Source: Bacteroidales bacterium (GTDB taxonomy: Bacteria; Bacteroidota; Bacteroidia; Bacteroidales; UBA932). From it: 64,000 bases of DNA. Position numbers and translations under genes: made by a program. A model generated the notes under the pieces. That model saw nothing but the letters and a program-made list of their open reading frames with translations. It was not told where the DNA came from and made no database searches. The stretch covers positions 1-64,000 of the forward strand of contig SUYU01000002.1 in assembly GCA_015060245.1 (NCBI GenBank), in the 5' to 3' direction. Shown here one piece after another: positions 7,317-16,342 of this stretch. The first letter of the stretch is position 1; each line of letters begins with the position of its first letter.

Positions 7317-8726
7317 TTAAAGTTCCTTGCGCAGTCTGGCTATAGGTATGTTGAGTTGCTCACGGTATTTTGCCACGGTACGTCTGGCTACAATGTAACC
7401 TTTCTGTTGAAGTACAGTAACAAGTTCCTCATCTGTGAGGGGCTTGTTTTTGTTTTCGGCATCAACACTCTCCGACAGGATCTTCTTGATCTCCCTGGTT
7501 GAAACCTCCTCTCCGCTTTCTGTCATGAGTCCCTCCGAGAAGAAATATTTTAGTGGGAATATGCCAAAAGGAGTCTGTATATATTTGCAGTTTACAACTC
7601 TCGATATGGTTGAGATGTCAAGACCAGTCTTTTCGGCAATGTTTTTAAGGACCATTGGTTTGAGTTTGGTCTCGTCGCCGTCAAGAAAATAGTCATGCTG
7701 GAACTCTATGATGGCCTGCATTGTGTTCTGGAGCGTATTCTGTCTCTGCTTGATGGCCTCAATAAACCATTTTGCGGAATCAAGTTTCTGCTTTACGAAT
7801 GAGGCGGCCTCCTTGTTGGCGCGGTCACCCGTGCCGGCAGACTTCTCAAGCAATGCAGCATATCTCTTGTTTACGCGCAGTTCAGGAACAGAGAACTTTG
7901 GCATTGACATAGACAATTCCCCATTCTTCTCTTCAAGCACGAAGTCGGGGATAATCTGCTGGGCCTGCTCAATGTATGAGTCATCAATCTGTCCTCCGGG
8001 ACGCGGATTGAGTTTGACAATCTCTTCAATTGCCGCCTTGAGATCATCCTGGGTAATTCCCATTTTGGAGATTATCTTGGTGTAATGCTTCTTGGTGAAC
8101 TCCTGAAAATAGTCCCTGAGTATTATGAGGGCATTCTCCTGCGACTGTGACTTGTTTTTTGATTCAATCTGGAGCAAAAGGCACTCTTGAAGGTCCCTTG
8201 CGCCAATGCCTACCGGTTCAAACTCCTGAATCATCTTCAGTACCGATTCAAGTTCCTCCTCAGAGGTCTCTATGTTCAATCTGAAAGATATGTCATCGGC
8301 CAGGGCCTCAAGATCACGGCGGAGATAGCCGTCATCATCAAGGCTGCCTATAACAAAAATTGCAATGGAGCGTGTGCGTTCGTCTATATTCCTGTAGCCG
8401 AGTTGCATCTCAAGACTCTGGTGGAAACTCTCCCTTACAGAGAAAGTGCTGTACTGCGGCTTGGGATCCTTGCTCTGGTTGTTGACATACAACTTGTATG
8501 AAGGGGTCGGGTCATCGGCCGGATACTCATTGAGCGAAACATTCTTTGGTGTTCCATCCTCAGCCTCTTCAGACTGCGGCACCTCATCAAGTACGGGATT
8601 CTCCTCCAACTCCTTCTTTATGCGCTGCTCCAGTTCAAGCATAGGCAATTCAAGCAATTTGATTGTCTGAATTTGAAGCGGCGACAATTTTGTCTGCAAT
8701 TTCTGTTGTAGTCCCTGTTTTAACAT
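7317..8726 (-). CDS. rpoN: RNA polymerase sigma-54 factor RpoN
   Basis: The protein has 469 residues from Met 8726 (MLKQGLQQKLQ), the classic sigma-54 start; the open frame adds five codons upstream. Region I is the Gln/Leu-rich stretch LSPLQIQTIKLLELPMLELE, which contacts activators, followed by an acidic region II. The C terminus has the RpoN box ARRTVAKYRE, which reads the -24 promoter element. Sigma-54 needs AAA+ enhancer-binding activators; none is encoded in this window. It converges on the SPOR gene with a gap of 12 bases. A sigma-54-like promoter is visible at 24084-24100. Confidence 0.97.
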   Translation of the reverse strand: MLKQGLQQKLQTKLSPLQIQTIKLLELPMLELEQRIKKELEENPVLDEVPQSEEAEDGTPKNVSLNEYPADDPTPSYKLYVNNQSKDPKPQYSTFSVRESFHQSLEMQLGYRNIDERTRSIAIFVIGSLDDDGYLRRDLEALADDISFRLNIETSEEELESVLKMIQEFEPVGIGARDLQECLLLQIESKNKSQSQENALIILRDYFQEFTKKHYTKIISKMGITQDDLKAAIEEIVKLNPRPGGQIDDSYIEQAQQIIPDFVLEEKNGELSMSMPKFSVPELRVNKRYAALLEKSAGTGDRANKEAASFVKQKLDSAKWFIEAIKQRQNTLQNTMQAIIEFQHDYFLDGDETKLKPMVLKNIAEKTGLDISTISRVVNCKYIQTPFGIFPLKYFFSEGLMTESGEEVSTREIKKILSESVDAENKNKPLTDEELVTVLQQKGYIVARRTVAKYREQLNIPIARLRKEL

Positions 8727-8827
8727 ATCACAAATATACAATTTTTATTTATAAGCAGGTTGATTAATTAATTTTCTTAACTTAGCAACCTGAAAGGCCT
8801 GTCAGTGCCGCTTATAAATAATTATCT

Positions 8828-9658
8828 ATGTCTCAAATGATTAAGATTGATATTAAAAAGGTAATATCATCAAAAAGTGTAACCTTAGCAAAATATGCAC
8901 CAAAGTTTTTCATAAACTGGCTCAAGAGGCTCATTCATGAGGATGAACTCAATGTTTTCCTTGAGAAAAGCCAGGGCCTTGAGGGGCGTGAATTTGCAGG
9001 TGCGGCCCTTGAGTACCTTAATGTAAAATGCAATGTTACATATACCGACAAGGCATCCCTCAAGAGTGACGGAAGGTATATATTTGTATCAAACCACCCT
9101 CTTGGTGGCCTTGACGGCCTTATTCTTATATCAGAACTGGGATCACTGATGGGCAACATACTCTTTGTGGTAAATGATTTTCTTATGCACATAAAACCAC
9201 TGGAATCAATTTTTGTTCCCGTAAACAAGGTGGGAAAGATAGGTAAGGAGCATAAACAAAAGTTTGAAAAGGCCTACTCTTCGGATTCGCAGATATTGTA
9301 TTTCCCGGCGGGCCTCTGCTCAAGATTGGTCAAAGGGGAAATTACAGACCTGGAGTGGCGTACAAGTTATATAAAACAGGCACTGCGTTACAACAGGGAG
9401 GTGGTTCCGGTCTACTTCAGCGGACGCAATTCAAATTTTTTCTACAGGCTTGCAAAGGTGAGGAAGGCACTTGGCATAAAATTCAATGTTGAGATGTGTT
9501 TTTTGCCCGATGAGATGTTTAAGCAAAAAAATAGTACCTTTGACGTGGTTATAGGCGAGCCGGTCCGGATTCCCGAGTGCAGAAGTGCAAAGGATTATGA
9601 AAAGGTAAATGAGAGGGTAAGGGCTCAGGCTTACCAATTGAAGAACAGAATAAATTGA
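8828..9658 (+). CDS. glsA: Lipid acyltransferase, GlsA-like (glycine-lipid synthesis)
   Basis: A 276-residue PlsC-type acyltransferase. The catalytic motif is in FVSNHPLGGLDG near residue 88, and FPAGLCSR near residue 158 is the later substrate motif. In Bacteroides thetaiotaomicron the paired genes glsA and glsB make glycine lipids: GlsB N-acylates glycine and GlsA adds the second, ester-linked fatty acid. The gene lies 8 bases ahead of a glsB-like gene, the same pairing. The assignment rests on family and this context; a lysophospholipid acyltransferase is the alternative. Confidence 0.8.
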   Translation: MSQMIKIDIKKVISSKSVTLAKYAPKFFINWLKRLIHEDELNVFLEKSQGLEGREFAGAALEYLNVKCNVTYTDKASLKSDGRYIFVSNHPLGGLDGLILISELGSLMGNILFVVNDFLMHIKPLESIFVPVNKVGKIGKEHKQKFEKAYSSDSQILYFPAGLCSRLVKGEITDLEWRTSYIKQALRYNREVVPVYFSGRNSNFFYRLAKVRKALGIKFNVEMCFLPDEMFKQKNSTFDVVIGEPVRIPECRSAKDYEKVNERVRAQAYQLKNRIN

Positions 9659-9666
9659 GATTTCAG

Positions 9667-10614
9667 ATGCAACCGGTAATACAACCAATAGACAGGGATC
9701 TTCTTTTGAAGGAACTTACTCCCGACAAATTCATAAGAGAGACACGCAAGGGCGGGAATTATCTTTTTGAAGTAACAGCGGCAGACTCTCCCATGGTAAT
9801 GCAGGAGATAGGGCGTCTGCGCGAAATCTCCTTCAGGCTTGGAGGCGGCGGTACAGGCAAGCAGGTTGATATAGACGAGTTTGATGTAGATCCGTCGGCA
9901 CCATACAAGCAACTTATAGTGTGGGATCCCAAAGATCAGGAGATAATTGGCGGATACAGATATATAAATTGTGGCGGTCTTGATGTAGAGAAGATGGCAA
10001 CAAGGGAGTTGTTTGACTTTTCTGACGAGTTCAGGAAGAGTTACCTTCCTTTTACAATAGAGTTGGGACGCTCCTTCATACAGCCCAATTACCAGAGTGC
10101 CAATTTGAAAAGAAAGAGTCTGTATGCCCTTGACAATCTGTGGGATGGGCTTGGGGCTCTTGTTGTGAAGTATACCAATATAAAGTACTTTTTCGGTAAG
10201 GTGACGATGTACACTTCATATAATGAGCGTGCCAGGAACATGCTGCTCCATTTTCTCCACAAGTACTTCAATGATCCCGACAGCCTGGTAACACCTATCG
10301 AGCCACTCGTGTGTGACAAGGATAACCCGTACTTTGTAGAACTCTTCAGCGGACTCGACTACAAGGATGCCTACAAGGTGCTTCAGCGTGAACTCAAGAA
10401 CCTTGGAGAGCATATACCTCCGCTCATCAACTCATACATGAACCTCTCTCCAAGCATGAAAATGTTTGGAACAGCCGTAAACAGAGGCTTTGGTGACGTG
10501 GAGGAGAGCGGAATAATCATAAACATCAAGGATATCTATCCCGAGAAGATAGAACGCTATGTGGCCCCTCTTGTCACCTGGGCGCAGAAGATGAGGATAA
10601 AATGGTGGAACTAG
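9667..10614 (+). CDS. glsB: N-acyltransferase, GlsB/OlsB-like (glycine-lipid synthesis)
   Basis: A 315-residue protein of the OlsB/hemolysin-like GNAT family, with IGRLREISFRLGGGGTG near the start of the acyl-carrier-binding domain, DEFDVDPSAPYKQLIVWD, and IELGRSFIQPNYQ. These are typical of enzymes that transfer a 3-hydroxy fatty acid from acyl-ACP to the amino group of an amino acid, glycine in Bacteroides. ATG 9667 is preferred over an in-frame TTG at 9655 that would overlap glsA. Its stop codon shares the palindrome CTAG (10611-10614) with the convergent upp stop. Confidence 0.82.
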   Translation: MQPVIQPIDRDLLLKELTPDKFIRETRKGGNYLFEVTAADSPMVMQEIGRLREISFRLGGGGTGKQVDIDEFDVDPSAPYKQLIVWDPKDQEIIGGYRYINCGGLDVEKMATRELFDFSDEFRKSYLPFTIELGRSFIQPNYQSANLKRKSLYALDNLWDGLGALVVKYTNIKYFFGKVTMYTSYNERARNMLLHFLHKYFNDPDSLVTPIEPLVCDKDNPYFVELFSGLDYKDAYKVLQRELKNLGEHIPPLINSYMNLSPSMKMFGTAVNRGFGDVEESGIIINIKDIYPEKIERYVAPLVTWAQKMRIKWWN

Positions 10615-11267
10615 TCCAGTTTGCTGCCAAATGCAAGGTCTCCGGCATCACCGAGGCCCGGAACAATGTATGATTTGTTTGTAAGTTCCTGGTCAACGGC
10701 GGCAACCCAAAGAGTAACCCTTTTGTGAGGCAGATGCTTTGACAGATAGCCAAGGCTCTGCTCGCTTGCAATCGGACATACAAGATGGGTGTGGGCCGGT
10801 TCTCCCGACTCACACAATCTCTGGTAAGCAAGCACAAGTGACGAACCTGTTGCGAGCATTGTGTCGGCAATTATGAGAGTCTTTCCCTCAAGGCTCGGGG
10901 TACTTGCATACTCGAACTGTATGGTAAACTTGTTGTCTTTGCCATATTTCCTGTAGGCCGCAACAAATGCGTTCTGAGCCTTGTCAAAGTAGTTCAATAT
11001 GCCGTTGTGCAGCGGAAGTCCTGCCCGAAGGATGGTAGATACCACAAGGTTGTCGGCAGGAAGGTTGCACTGTGCAATTCCGAGCGGAGTTGTTACCTCT
11101 GTATTGTTGTAATCAAGAGTTTTGCTTATTTCGTATGCGAAAATTTCACCTATGCGCTCAAGATTCCTTCTGAATCTCATGCTGTCTTTCTGAATCTGCT
11201 TGTCTCTGATCTCAGCAATGAACTGGTTGAGAACCGAGTTCTGCTCTCCAAGGTTTACTACTTTCAT
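10611..11267 (-). CDS. upp: Uracil phosphoribosyltransferase
   Basis: This 218-residue enzyme converts uracil and PRPP to UMP for pyrimidine salvage. The PRPP-binding loop is LIIADTMLATGSS around residue 135, and the uracil-binding tail IVPGLGDAGDLAFG lies near the C terminus. Length is normal for the family. It has its own promoter (11304-11334) and is convergent with glsB, the two stop codons overlapping by four bases. Confidence 0.96.
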   Translation of the reverse strand: MKVVNLGEQNSVLNQFIAEIRDKQIQKDSMRFRRNLERIGEIFAYEISKTLDYNNTEVTTPLGIAQCNLPADNLVVSTILRAGLPLHNGILNYFDKAQNAFVAAYRKYGKDNKFTIQFEYASTPSLEGKTLIIADTMLATGSSLVLAYQRLCESGEPAHTHLVCPIASEQSLGYLSKHLPHKRVTLWVAAVDQELTNKSYIVPGLGDAGDLAFGSKLD

Positions 11268-11303
11268 AATGCAATATTTAGTTCAAGTTTGCCATCCGGC
11301 TCT

Positions 11304-11334
11304 CAAAGTTATCAAAATTGTGCAATATGTCAAA
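11304..11334 (-). promoter_or_regulatory. Bacteroidota-type promoter of upp
   Basis: On the minus strand TTTG (11331-11334), a 19-base gap, then TAACTTTG (11304-11311). Transcription would begin near 11298, about 30 bases before the upp ATG. Confidence 0.7.
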
Positions 11335-11419
11335 AATTTATGCTGTTATTAATGGCGGTGGAGGGAAGCGGTAAAATCTGCAGGAGGCATGACTGCATCT
11401 GCGAGGGAGTGTGGCAGAT

Positions 11420-12109
11420 TTAAAGCAGTCCCTCATCAAGAAAACTGAAGTACCCCTTTCCTCCAATTATTATGTGGTCTGTAAGTTCCAGATCGCATGT
11501 CCTGGCTGCGCTCCGCAGTTTTACGGTCTGTATCTTGTCCTGTTCTCCGGGACGGCAATTCCCGGAGGGATGATTATGGAAAAGAATAATGGAGTTTGCA
11601 AGTTTGCTTATTGCCCGTTTGATAATTATCTTTACATCAACAACCGTACAGTTCACGCCCCCGCTTGAAATCCTCTCCTTGTCAATTACCCTGTTGGCTG
11701 TATTGAGATAGATTACCCAGCACTCCTCATGCTGAAGGTCTCTGAGAATAGGGGCCATGATTGAAGCAGCACTTCTCGAAGAGTAGATTTGTGCCAACTG
11801 GGGCTCCTGTTCGCACTCCACACGTCTGGAAATCTCCAGGGCTGCCATTATGGAGAGTGCCTTGCCGTTGCCTATCCCCTTGAATCTGCAGAAATCTTCA
11901 TATGAGAAGCGTTTCAATCTCTGGAGGCTGTTCCCTGCCTCTTCCAGAATCATTCTCGCCAGTTCAATTGCATTGCTCTCCCTGTTGCCGCTGCGTAGTA
12001 ATATTGCAAGCAGTTCGGCGTTGGTAAGTGCGGAGGCTCCCTTCGACAGGAATTTTTCACGCGGCCTCTCTTCTGAACACCATTCCTGTATACTCAATCT
12101 CTCTCTCAT
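11420..12109 (-). CDS. radC: RadC family JAB1/MPN-domain protein
   Basis: A 229-residue RadC-family protein. The N-terminal helix-hairpin-helix-like region includes GASALTNAELLAILLRSG, and the C-terminal JAMM metal-binding motif is HNHPSG with the downstream Asp in PGEQD. The family was once linked to DNA repair, but its biochemical role remains unsettled. It is single, chromosomal and full length, unlike the truncated copies often found on mobile elements. A bidirectional terminator separates it from rpsT. Confidence 0.92.
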   Translation of the reverse strand: MRERLSIQEWCSEERPREKFLSKGASALTNAELLAILLRSGNRESNAIELARMILEEAGNSLQRLKRFSYEDFCRFKGIGNGKALSIMAALEISRRVECEQEPQLAQIYSSRSAASIMAPILRDLQHEECWVIYLNTANRVIDKERISSGGVNCTVVDVKIIIKRAISKLANSIILFHNHPSGNCRPGEQDKIQTVKLRSAARTCDLELTDHIIIGGKGYFSFLDEGLL

Positions 12110-12123
12110 GACTGTATAAAAAC

Positions 12124-12153
12124 AAAAAACTCTCCAAATTTGGAGAGTTTTTT
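12124..12153. terminator. Bidirectional terminator between rpsT and radC
   Basis: The perfect palindrome CTCTCCAAATTTGGAGAG is flanked by an A run on one side and a T run on the other. It ends the rpsT transcript on the minus strand and would work on both strands. Confidence 0.85.
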
Positions 12154-12179
12154 ACTTTTAACAATGCAAAAACGTAAAA

Positions 12180-12434
12180 TTACGCCAATTTGTTAACGTA
12201 AGTTGCAAGACCGCTCTTAAGGTTTGCTGCTTTGTTTTTGTGGATGATATTGGTTTTAGCCAATTTGTCCAACATTGCATAAACTTTAGGCATTAGAGCC
12301 TCTGCTGCGGCTTTGTCTGTTGTGTTACGCAATGCTTTGATAGCATTACGGGTTGTTTTTGCATAATAGCGATTGTGCAGTCTGCGTTTCGCATTTTGGC
12401 GAGCACGCTTATCTGCTGATGCATGATTTGCCAT
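12180..12434 (-). CDS. rpsT: 30S ribosomal protein S20
   Basis: The 84-residue S20 begins [18 protein letters not shown] and shows the usual Lys/Arg-rich three-helix pattern, ending [14 protein letters not shown]. It binds 16S rRNA early in 30S assembly. The open frame continues upstream through the tRNA-Glu gene, but Met 12434 is clearly the start. It lies 30 bases downstream of tRNA-Glu with one promoter for both, so they are probably co-transcribed. Confidence 0.97.
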   Translation of the reverse strand: MANHASADKRARQNAKRRLHNRYYAKTTRNAIKALRNTTDKAAAEALMPKVYAMLDKLAKTNIIHKNKAANLKSGLATYVNKLA

Positions 12435-12463
12435 TGTATTTATTTTTTTTAATATTTTTCTTG

Positions 12464-12535
12464 TAGTGGATAGGGGAATCGAACCCCTATTGCAAGAATG
12501 AAAATCTTGAGTCCTAACCGTTAGACGAATCCACC
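12464..12535 (-). tRNA. tRNA-Glu (anticodon TTC)
   Basis: This 72-nt cloverleaf has acceptor arms GGTGGAT and ATCCACT (first pair G-T), anticodon stem-loop CAAGA-TTTTCAT-TCTTG giving TTC, and T arm AGGGGTTCGATTCCCCT. CCA is not encoded. It lies directly upstream of rpsT. Confidence 0.94.
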
Positions 12536-12586
12536 GCGCACAATCACAATCAGTTATTACAAAATACACTTTGTGATTTGGGACTG

Positions 12587-12617
12587 CAAAGGTAGAAATA
12601 TTTTCTTATGATACAAA
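12587..12617 (-). promoter_or_regulatory. Bacteroidota-type promoter of tRNA-Glu and rpsT
   Basis: On the minus strand TTTG (12614-12617), 19 bases, then TACCTTTG (12587-12594). The start would be near 12581, 46 bases before the tRNA. No other promoter is seen before rpsT. Confidence 0.65.
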
Positions 12618-12656
12618 AATATTTTTATTTTTTTAAGAACTTTTCAACAATTGCCT

Positions 12657-13679
12657 CTATCTGCTGAAGTTCTCAGCCCAGTCAAATGAGTATATAATAG
12701 ACTCTACCTGACGGAGATAGTTCCTCTTGTCGTATCTTGGAGCATATACAAATCCCTCAACAACTATAATGTTCTTTCCGGTCTTGTCGTAGAAGGCATG
12801 TTGTACAAAAGGACCTCCCATATAGTCATTCTGGACCTCCCACAGACCGCGTAACTCGCCAAAGGACCTGTCTTTATATTTCACCCATTTGAGTTGCGGC
12901 TCCTTCTCCTTGATCATGGTTGTTGTCATGTAACTTCCATCAAGCATACCCGGAACATTCTTCTCCATCACTTCATTACGTGCTGCAATCAAACCTTCGA
13001 GAGTCATGGTTGTAGAGTCCTTTACAGGATATTTGTATACAAACAGCCCCTGGTTTATATAGGTTGTCTCGTATGAAATCCAAATGAAGTCGTCGGTCTT
13101 CTTCTTGAGTGAGTAGCCGGTAGGGAAGTATGGTGAGCCGCCAAAGGTCTCGGCAACGAGATTCCTGAGGGATCTCTCCTCGTATCTTTTGGAGTTCCTG
13201 ATTACCCTGTTGCGTTCACTCTGCTCAAAAGTGTTGAAGATTGCCTCTCTCTTTGCTTCAATAAGTTCAGATAGTGCCGCTGCGTTGGGTGCCACAATGG
13301 TTATTACAGTCTGCGGTGCAGACCATACATCCTCCTGAATGGCAAATTTTGCCTCCTGGAGATTTTCGTCAACCTTTACTATAATGATGTTCCTATGTAT
13401 CTGAAAAATGTTTGTGAAGGCATTTTCAGGTATGTTTATAAGGGTAAAAGAGGGCTCCTTCTGCGGCAGCAGCGGATAGTCGCATGCAAGGATATCCCTG
13501 AGCAGTGTGCCGGGTTCAGATTCCCAATATACCTTGTTGGCTACAATTACAATCTCGCCAGCCTTTCCGCTTACGGACTGCTTGAGTTGCACCCCGTTCT
13601 CTCCGCACGAAGAGAAGACAAGTGCAATCATTGCCAGGATAAGTTCTATTTTAGCGGTAATTCCAAAAAAAGCCTTCAT
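12657..13679 (-). CDS. DUF4837 family lipoprotein
   Basis: A 340-residue protein with lipoprotein signal VFSSC (Cys25) and a body matching DUF4837, a Bacteroidota-only family: GEIVIVANKVYWES, VITIVAPNAAALSELIE and a tail with VVEGFVYAPRYDKRNYLRQ. Its function is unknown. It starts 15 bases after the rseP stop, at the end of the M23-dxr-rseP gene order, suggesting an envelope role. Predicted to be attached to the inner face of the outer membrane or the periplasmic side of a membrane. Confidence 0.82.
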   Translation of the reverse strand: MKAFFGITAKIELILAMIALVFSSCGENGVQLKQSVSGKAGEIVIVANKVYWESEPGTLLRDILACDYPLLPQKEPSFTLINIPENAFTNIFQIHRNIIIVKVDENLQEAKFAIQEDVWSAPQTVITIVAPNAAALSELIEAKREAIFNTFEQSERNRVIRNSKRYEERSLRNLVAETFGGSPYFPTGYSLKKKTDDFIWISYETTYINQGLFVYKYPVKDSTTMTLEGLIAARNEVMEKNVPGMLDGSYMTTTMIKEKEPQLKWVKYKDRSFGELRGLWEVQNDYMGGPFVQHAFYDKTGKNIIVVEGFVYAPRYDKRNYLRQVESIIYSFDWAENFSR

Positions 13680-13694
13680 ATTATGTGTGTGTTG

Positions 13695-15020
13695 TTAGTT
13701 GAACAATCTGAAAAAGTCATTTCCAAGGGCAAATATCATCAGTGCCAGAAGAAGGAGCATTCCAACGGTCTGTGCATATTCAAGGAACTTGTCGCTCGGT
13801 TTTTTGCCTGTAATTATCTCGTATAGGGTAAAGAGCAGGTGTCCTCCATCGAGTGCCGGTATGGGCAGGATGTTGAGTACAGCCAACATAACAGACAAGA
13901 AGGCTGTAAGGTTCCAGAAAATTTGCCAGTTCCAGGTACTTGGGAAGATAGATCCTATAGTGATGAAACTTCCTACCGACTTGTAGGCCTCTGTTTTAGG
14001 GGAGAATATAAGTTTGAGTTCTTTCCAGTAGTTGCCGACAGTCTTGATTGTTTTGTTGAATCCTGCAGGTATTGCTGTGAAGAACGAATAATTTTTTTCA
14101 GTTATTTTATAGAAATCCGACAATTGTGATTTAGGGATAACCTGCATCTTGCCTGCTGTATCTGTTGCAATGGGAATGAGCATGATCTCCTCACCTCTGG
14201 CTACGGTTGCCACGAGCGAATCACCCTTGTGGTTGCCGAGGAATTCAAGTGCATCAAGCAGATATTCTGAGTTGGTACCGTTGAGGGCAAGGATGCGGTC
14301 TTCAGGCTGCAGGCCCGATTGGGCGTTGATAGAACTGTCGGGAATAGCCTCTATTATGTATGGTATGCCAAAGTCAAACATGCCGCGGGTGTTGAGGATT
14401 GCAGGGATGTATGACTGGTCAATGTTTACGGTAACTGTATCGCCGTCACGTAGAACCTTCGCATATTTGGCCTGTGTTCTTATAAGGTCAACCTGTAGTT
14501 CCTGGAAATTGTCTGTCTGGTGCTCTTCAAATGAGATGATGCGGTCTCCGTTGCGGAAACCTATCTCATATGCAAGTTCATTTACCCTTACACCGGTTGT
14601 GACGTCTGAATTCTTTATGTACTCCTCGCCCCAAACAGCAAGCAGACCTGTGTAGATGACCACAGCAAGTATGAAGTTGAAGAGAACACCTCCGAAAATC
14701 ACAAAAAATCTCTGCCAAGCGGGTTTTGACCTGTACTCCCATGGCTGCGGCTCCTGTTTCATGGCCTCCTTGTCCATGGACTCGTCAATCATTCCCGAAA
14801 TTTTGCAGTAGCCTCCAAGGGGAAGCCAGCCAATTCCATATTCGGTGTCGCTGTTCTTCGGCTTGTATTTGAAGAGGCTGAACCACGGGTCAAAGAAGAG
14901 GTAGAACTTTTCTACCCTTATCTTGAATATTCGGGCAAAGAGGAAGTGTCCGAACTCATGAACAAGCACGAGGATACTCAGTGCCAGAATCAGTTGCAGT
15001 ATTTTTATAAGAATTACCAT
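13695..15020 (-). CDS. rseP: RseP/S2P-type site-2 zinc metalloprotease
   Basis: A 441-residue multipass intramembrane protease. The zinc site HEFGH is near residue 21 in the first membrane segment, the third ligand is in NILPIPALDGGHLLF near residue 383, and periplasmic PDZ-like regions lie between (residues about 130-280, for example GLQPEDRILALNG). RseP cleaves transmembrane anti-sigma factors and signal-peptide remnants. It has its own -7 element 17 bases upstream. The target anti-sigma factor is not in the window. Confidence 0.95.
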   Translation of the reverse strand: MVILIKILQLILALSILVLVHEFGHFLFARIFKIRVEKFYLFFDPWFSLFKYKPKNSDTEYGIGWLPLGGYCKISGMIDESMDKEAMKQEPQPWEYRSKPAWQRFFVIFGGVLFNFILAVVIYTGLLAVWGEEYIKNSDVTTGVRVNELAYEIGFRNGDRIISFEEHQTDNFQELQVDLIRTQAKYAKVLRDGDTVTVNIDQSYIPAILNTRGMFDFGIPYIIEAIPDSSINAQSGLQPEDRILALNGTNSEYLLDALEFLGNHKGDSLVATVARGEEIMLIPIATDTAGKMQVIPKSQLSDFYKITEKNYSFFTAIPAGFNKTIKTVGNYWKELKLIFSPKTEAYKSVGSFITIGSIFPSTWNWQIFWNLTAFLSVMLAVLNILPIPALDGGHLLFTLYEIITGKKPSDKFLEYAQTVGMLLLLALMIFALGNDFFRLFN

Positions 15021-15036
15021 ATCAGTTCAATTTGTG

Positions 15037-15044
15037 CAAAGTTA
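15037..15044 (-). promoter_or_regulatory. -7 element of the rseP promoter
   Basis: TAACTTTG on the minus strand lies in the 159-base gap between dxr and rseP. A start near 15031 would leave a leader of about 11 nt. The -33 part is not clear. Confidence 0.45.
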
Positions 15045-15179
15045 ATGTTAATAAACCTATTTTTCTATTTTAAAATCTTGCATGGTGCTTGATGTAAACT
15101 CTGGCAATCAGTGTTTTATGATTTGGCGCAGGGCTCTGTTTCTTGCAGGTGTCCGTTTGGGGCACTGCAGGGAATCTTT

Positions 15180-16328
15180 TCATACAAGGCTTGAGGCAAT
15201 GGCCATTGCCTCCTTGTGGGTTGCATATATATCATCAATTGACGGTGCGGCAATGAAACTGCACTTTTGCATTGTCTTCTCAATGATATTTGGAATTCTG
15301 CCAAAAGGAATCTTATCTTCAAGCAATGCGGCGACAGCAACCTCGTTTGCCCCATTCATTATGCAGGCCATGTTGCCTCCACGCTTGTGTGCGGCATATG
15401 CAAGGTCAATGGCAGGGAACTTCTCCCTGTCTGGGGCACGGAATGTCAATTGGCCGAGTTCGGGCAGCGAGATTCGCTGTGTATCAAGATCGAGCCTTGA
15501 CGGATATGAGAGGGCATACTGTATGGGAACTCTCATGTCAGGTGCGCCAAGTTGGGCCTTCAGGGAACCGTCGGAGAACTGCACGAGTGAGTGTACGATA
15601 GATTGGGGGTGCACCACAATCTCAATCTGTTCTGCAGGCATGTCAAAGAGCCATGAGGCCTCTATCATCTCCAGCCCCTTGTTCATCATGCTTGCTGAAT
15701 CTATGGTTACCTTTGCGCCCATGCTCCAATTGGGATGCTTGAGTGCCTGATGGCGTGTAGCCTTCATTATCTCCTCTATCGGAGTGTTCAGGAACGGGCC
15801 GCCTGAGGCTGTGAGCAGAAGTTTCTCAATTCTGGCCCTCTCTCCCTGAAGAGACTGGAAAATGGCCGAGTGTTCGGAATCCACAGGAATTATAGGTGCG
15901 CCATACTCCCTTGAGAGTGCGGTAATGATCGAACCCGCTGCCACAAGTGTCTCCTTGTTGGCAAGGGCAATGACCTTTCCGCTCTTTATGGCACTTATGG
16001 TAGGGTCTACGCCGCTGAAACCTACAAGGGCTGCCAGAACAATATCTATGTTGTTGCTCTTGACAAGTTCATTGGCCGACTCTATGCCGGCAAAGACCTT
16101 TATGTCCTCCTTGTCAAGTGCCTGAAAAACTTCGTTGTAGAGATCTTTGTTGCAGATGACCACACTGTTGGGCCTGAATTTCAGAGCCTGCTCTATAAGC
16201 AGCCCGGAGTTGTTGTTTGCTGTGAGCAACTCAACCTCAAACAGGTCGGGATGGTGTCCTATCACATCCAAGGCCTGTCTTCCAATGGAGCCGGTAGAGC
16301 CCAATATTGCTATATGTCTTTTGTCCAT
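15180..16328 (-). CDS. dxr: 1-deoxy-D-xylulose 5-phosphate reductoisomerase
   Basis: DXP reductoisomerase of the MEP isoprenoid pathway, 382 residues. The NADPH-binding start ILGSTGSIGRQALDV and the metal- and substrate-site segments IPVDSEHSAIFQ and TASGGPF are all present, and the C-terminal helical domain is complete. It starts 14 bases after the M23 peptidase stop, so the two form an operon. Confidence 0.97.
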   Translation of the reverse strand: MDKRHIAILGSTGSIGRQALDVIGHHPDLFEVELLTANNNSGLLIEQALKFRPNSVVICNKDLYNEVFQALDKEDIKVFAGIESANELVKSNNIDIVLAALVGFSGVDPTISAIKSGKVIALANKETLVAAGSIITALSREYGAPIIPVDSEHSAIFQSLQGERARIEKLLLTASGGPFLNTPIEEIMKATRHQALKHPNWSMGAKVTIDSASMMNKGLEMIEASWLFDMPAEQIEIVVHPQSIVHSLVQFSDGSLKAQLGAPDMRVPIQYALSYPSRLDLDTQRISLPELGQLTFRAPDREKFPAIDLAYAAHKRGGNMACIMNGANEVAVAALLEDKIPFGRIPNIIEKTMQKCSFIAAPSIDDIYATHKEAMAIASSLV

Positions 16329-16342
16329 CTCTTTTGACTCTT

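Noticed and set aside
15082-15750. 222-residue plus-strand frame
   Set aside because: It is antisense to dxr and is a shadow of its codon bias.
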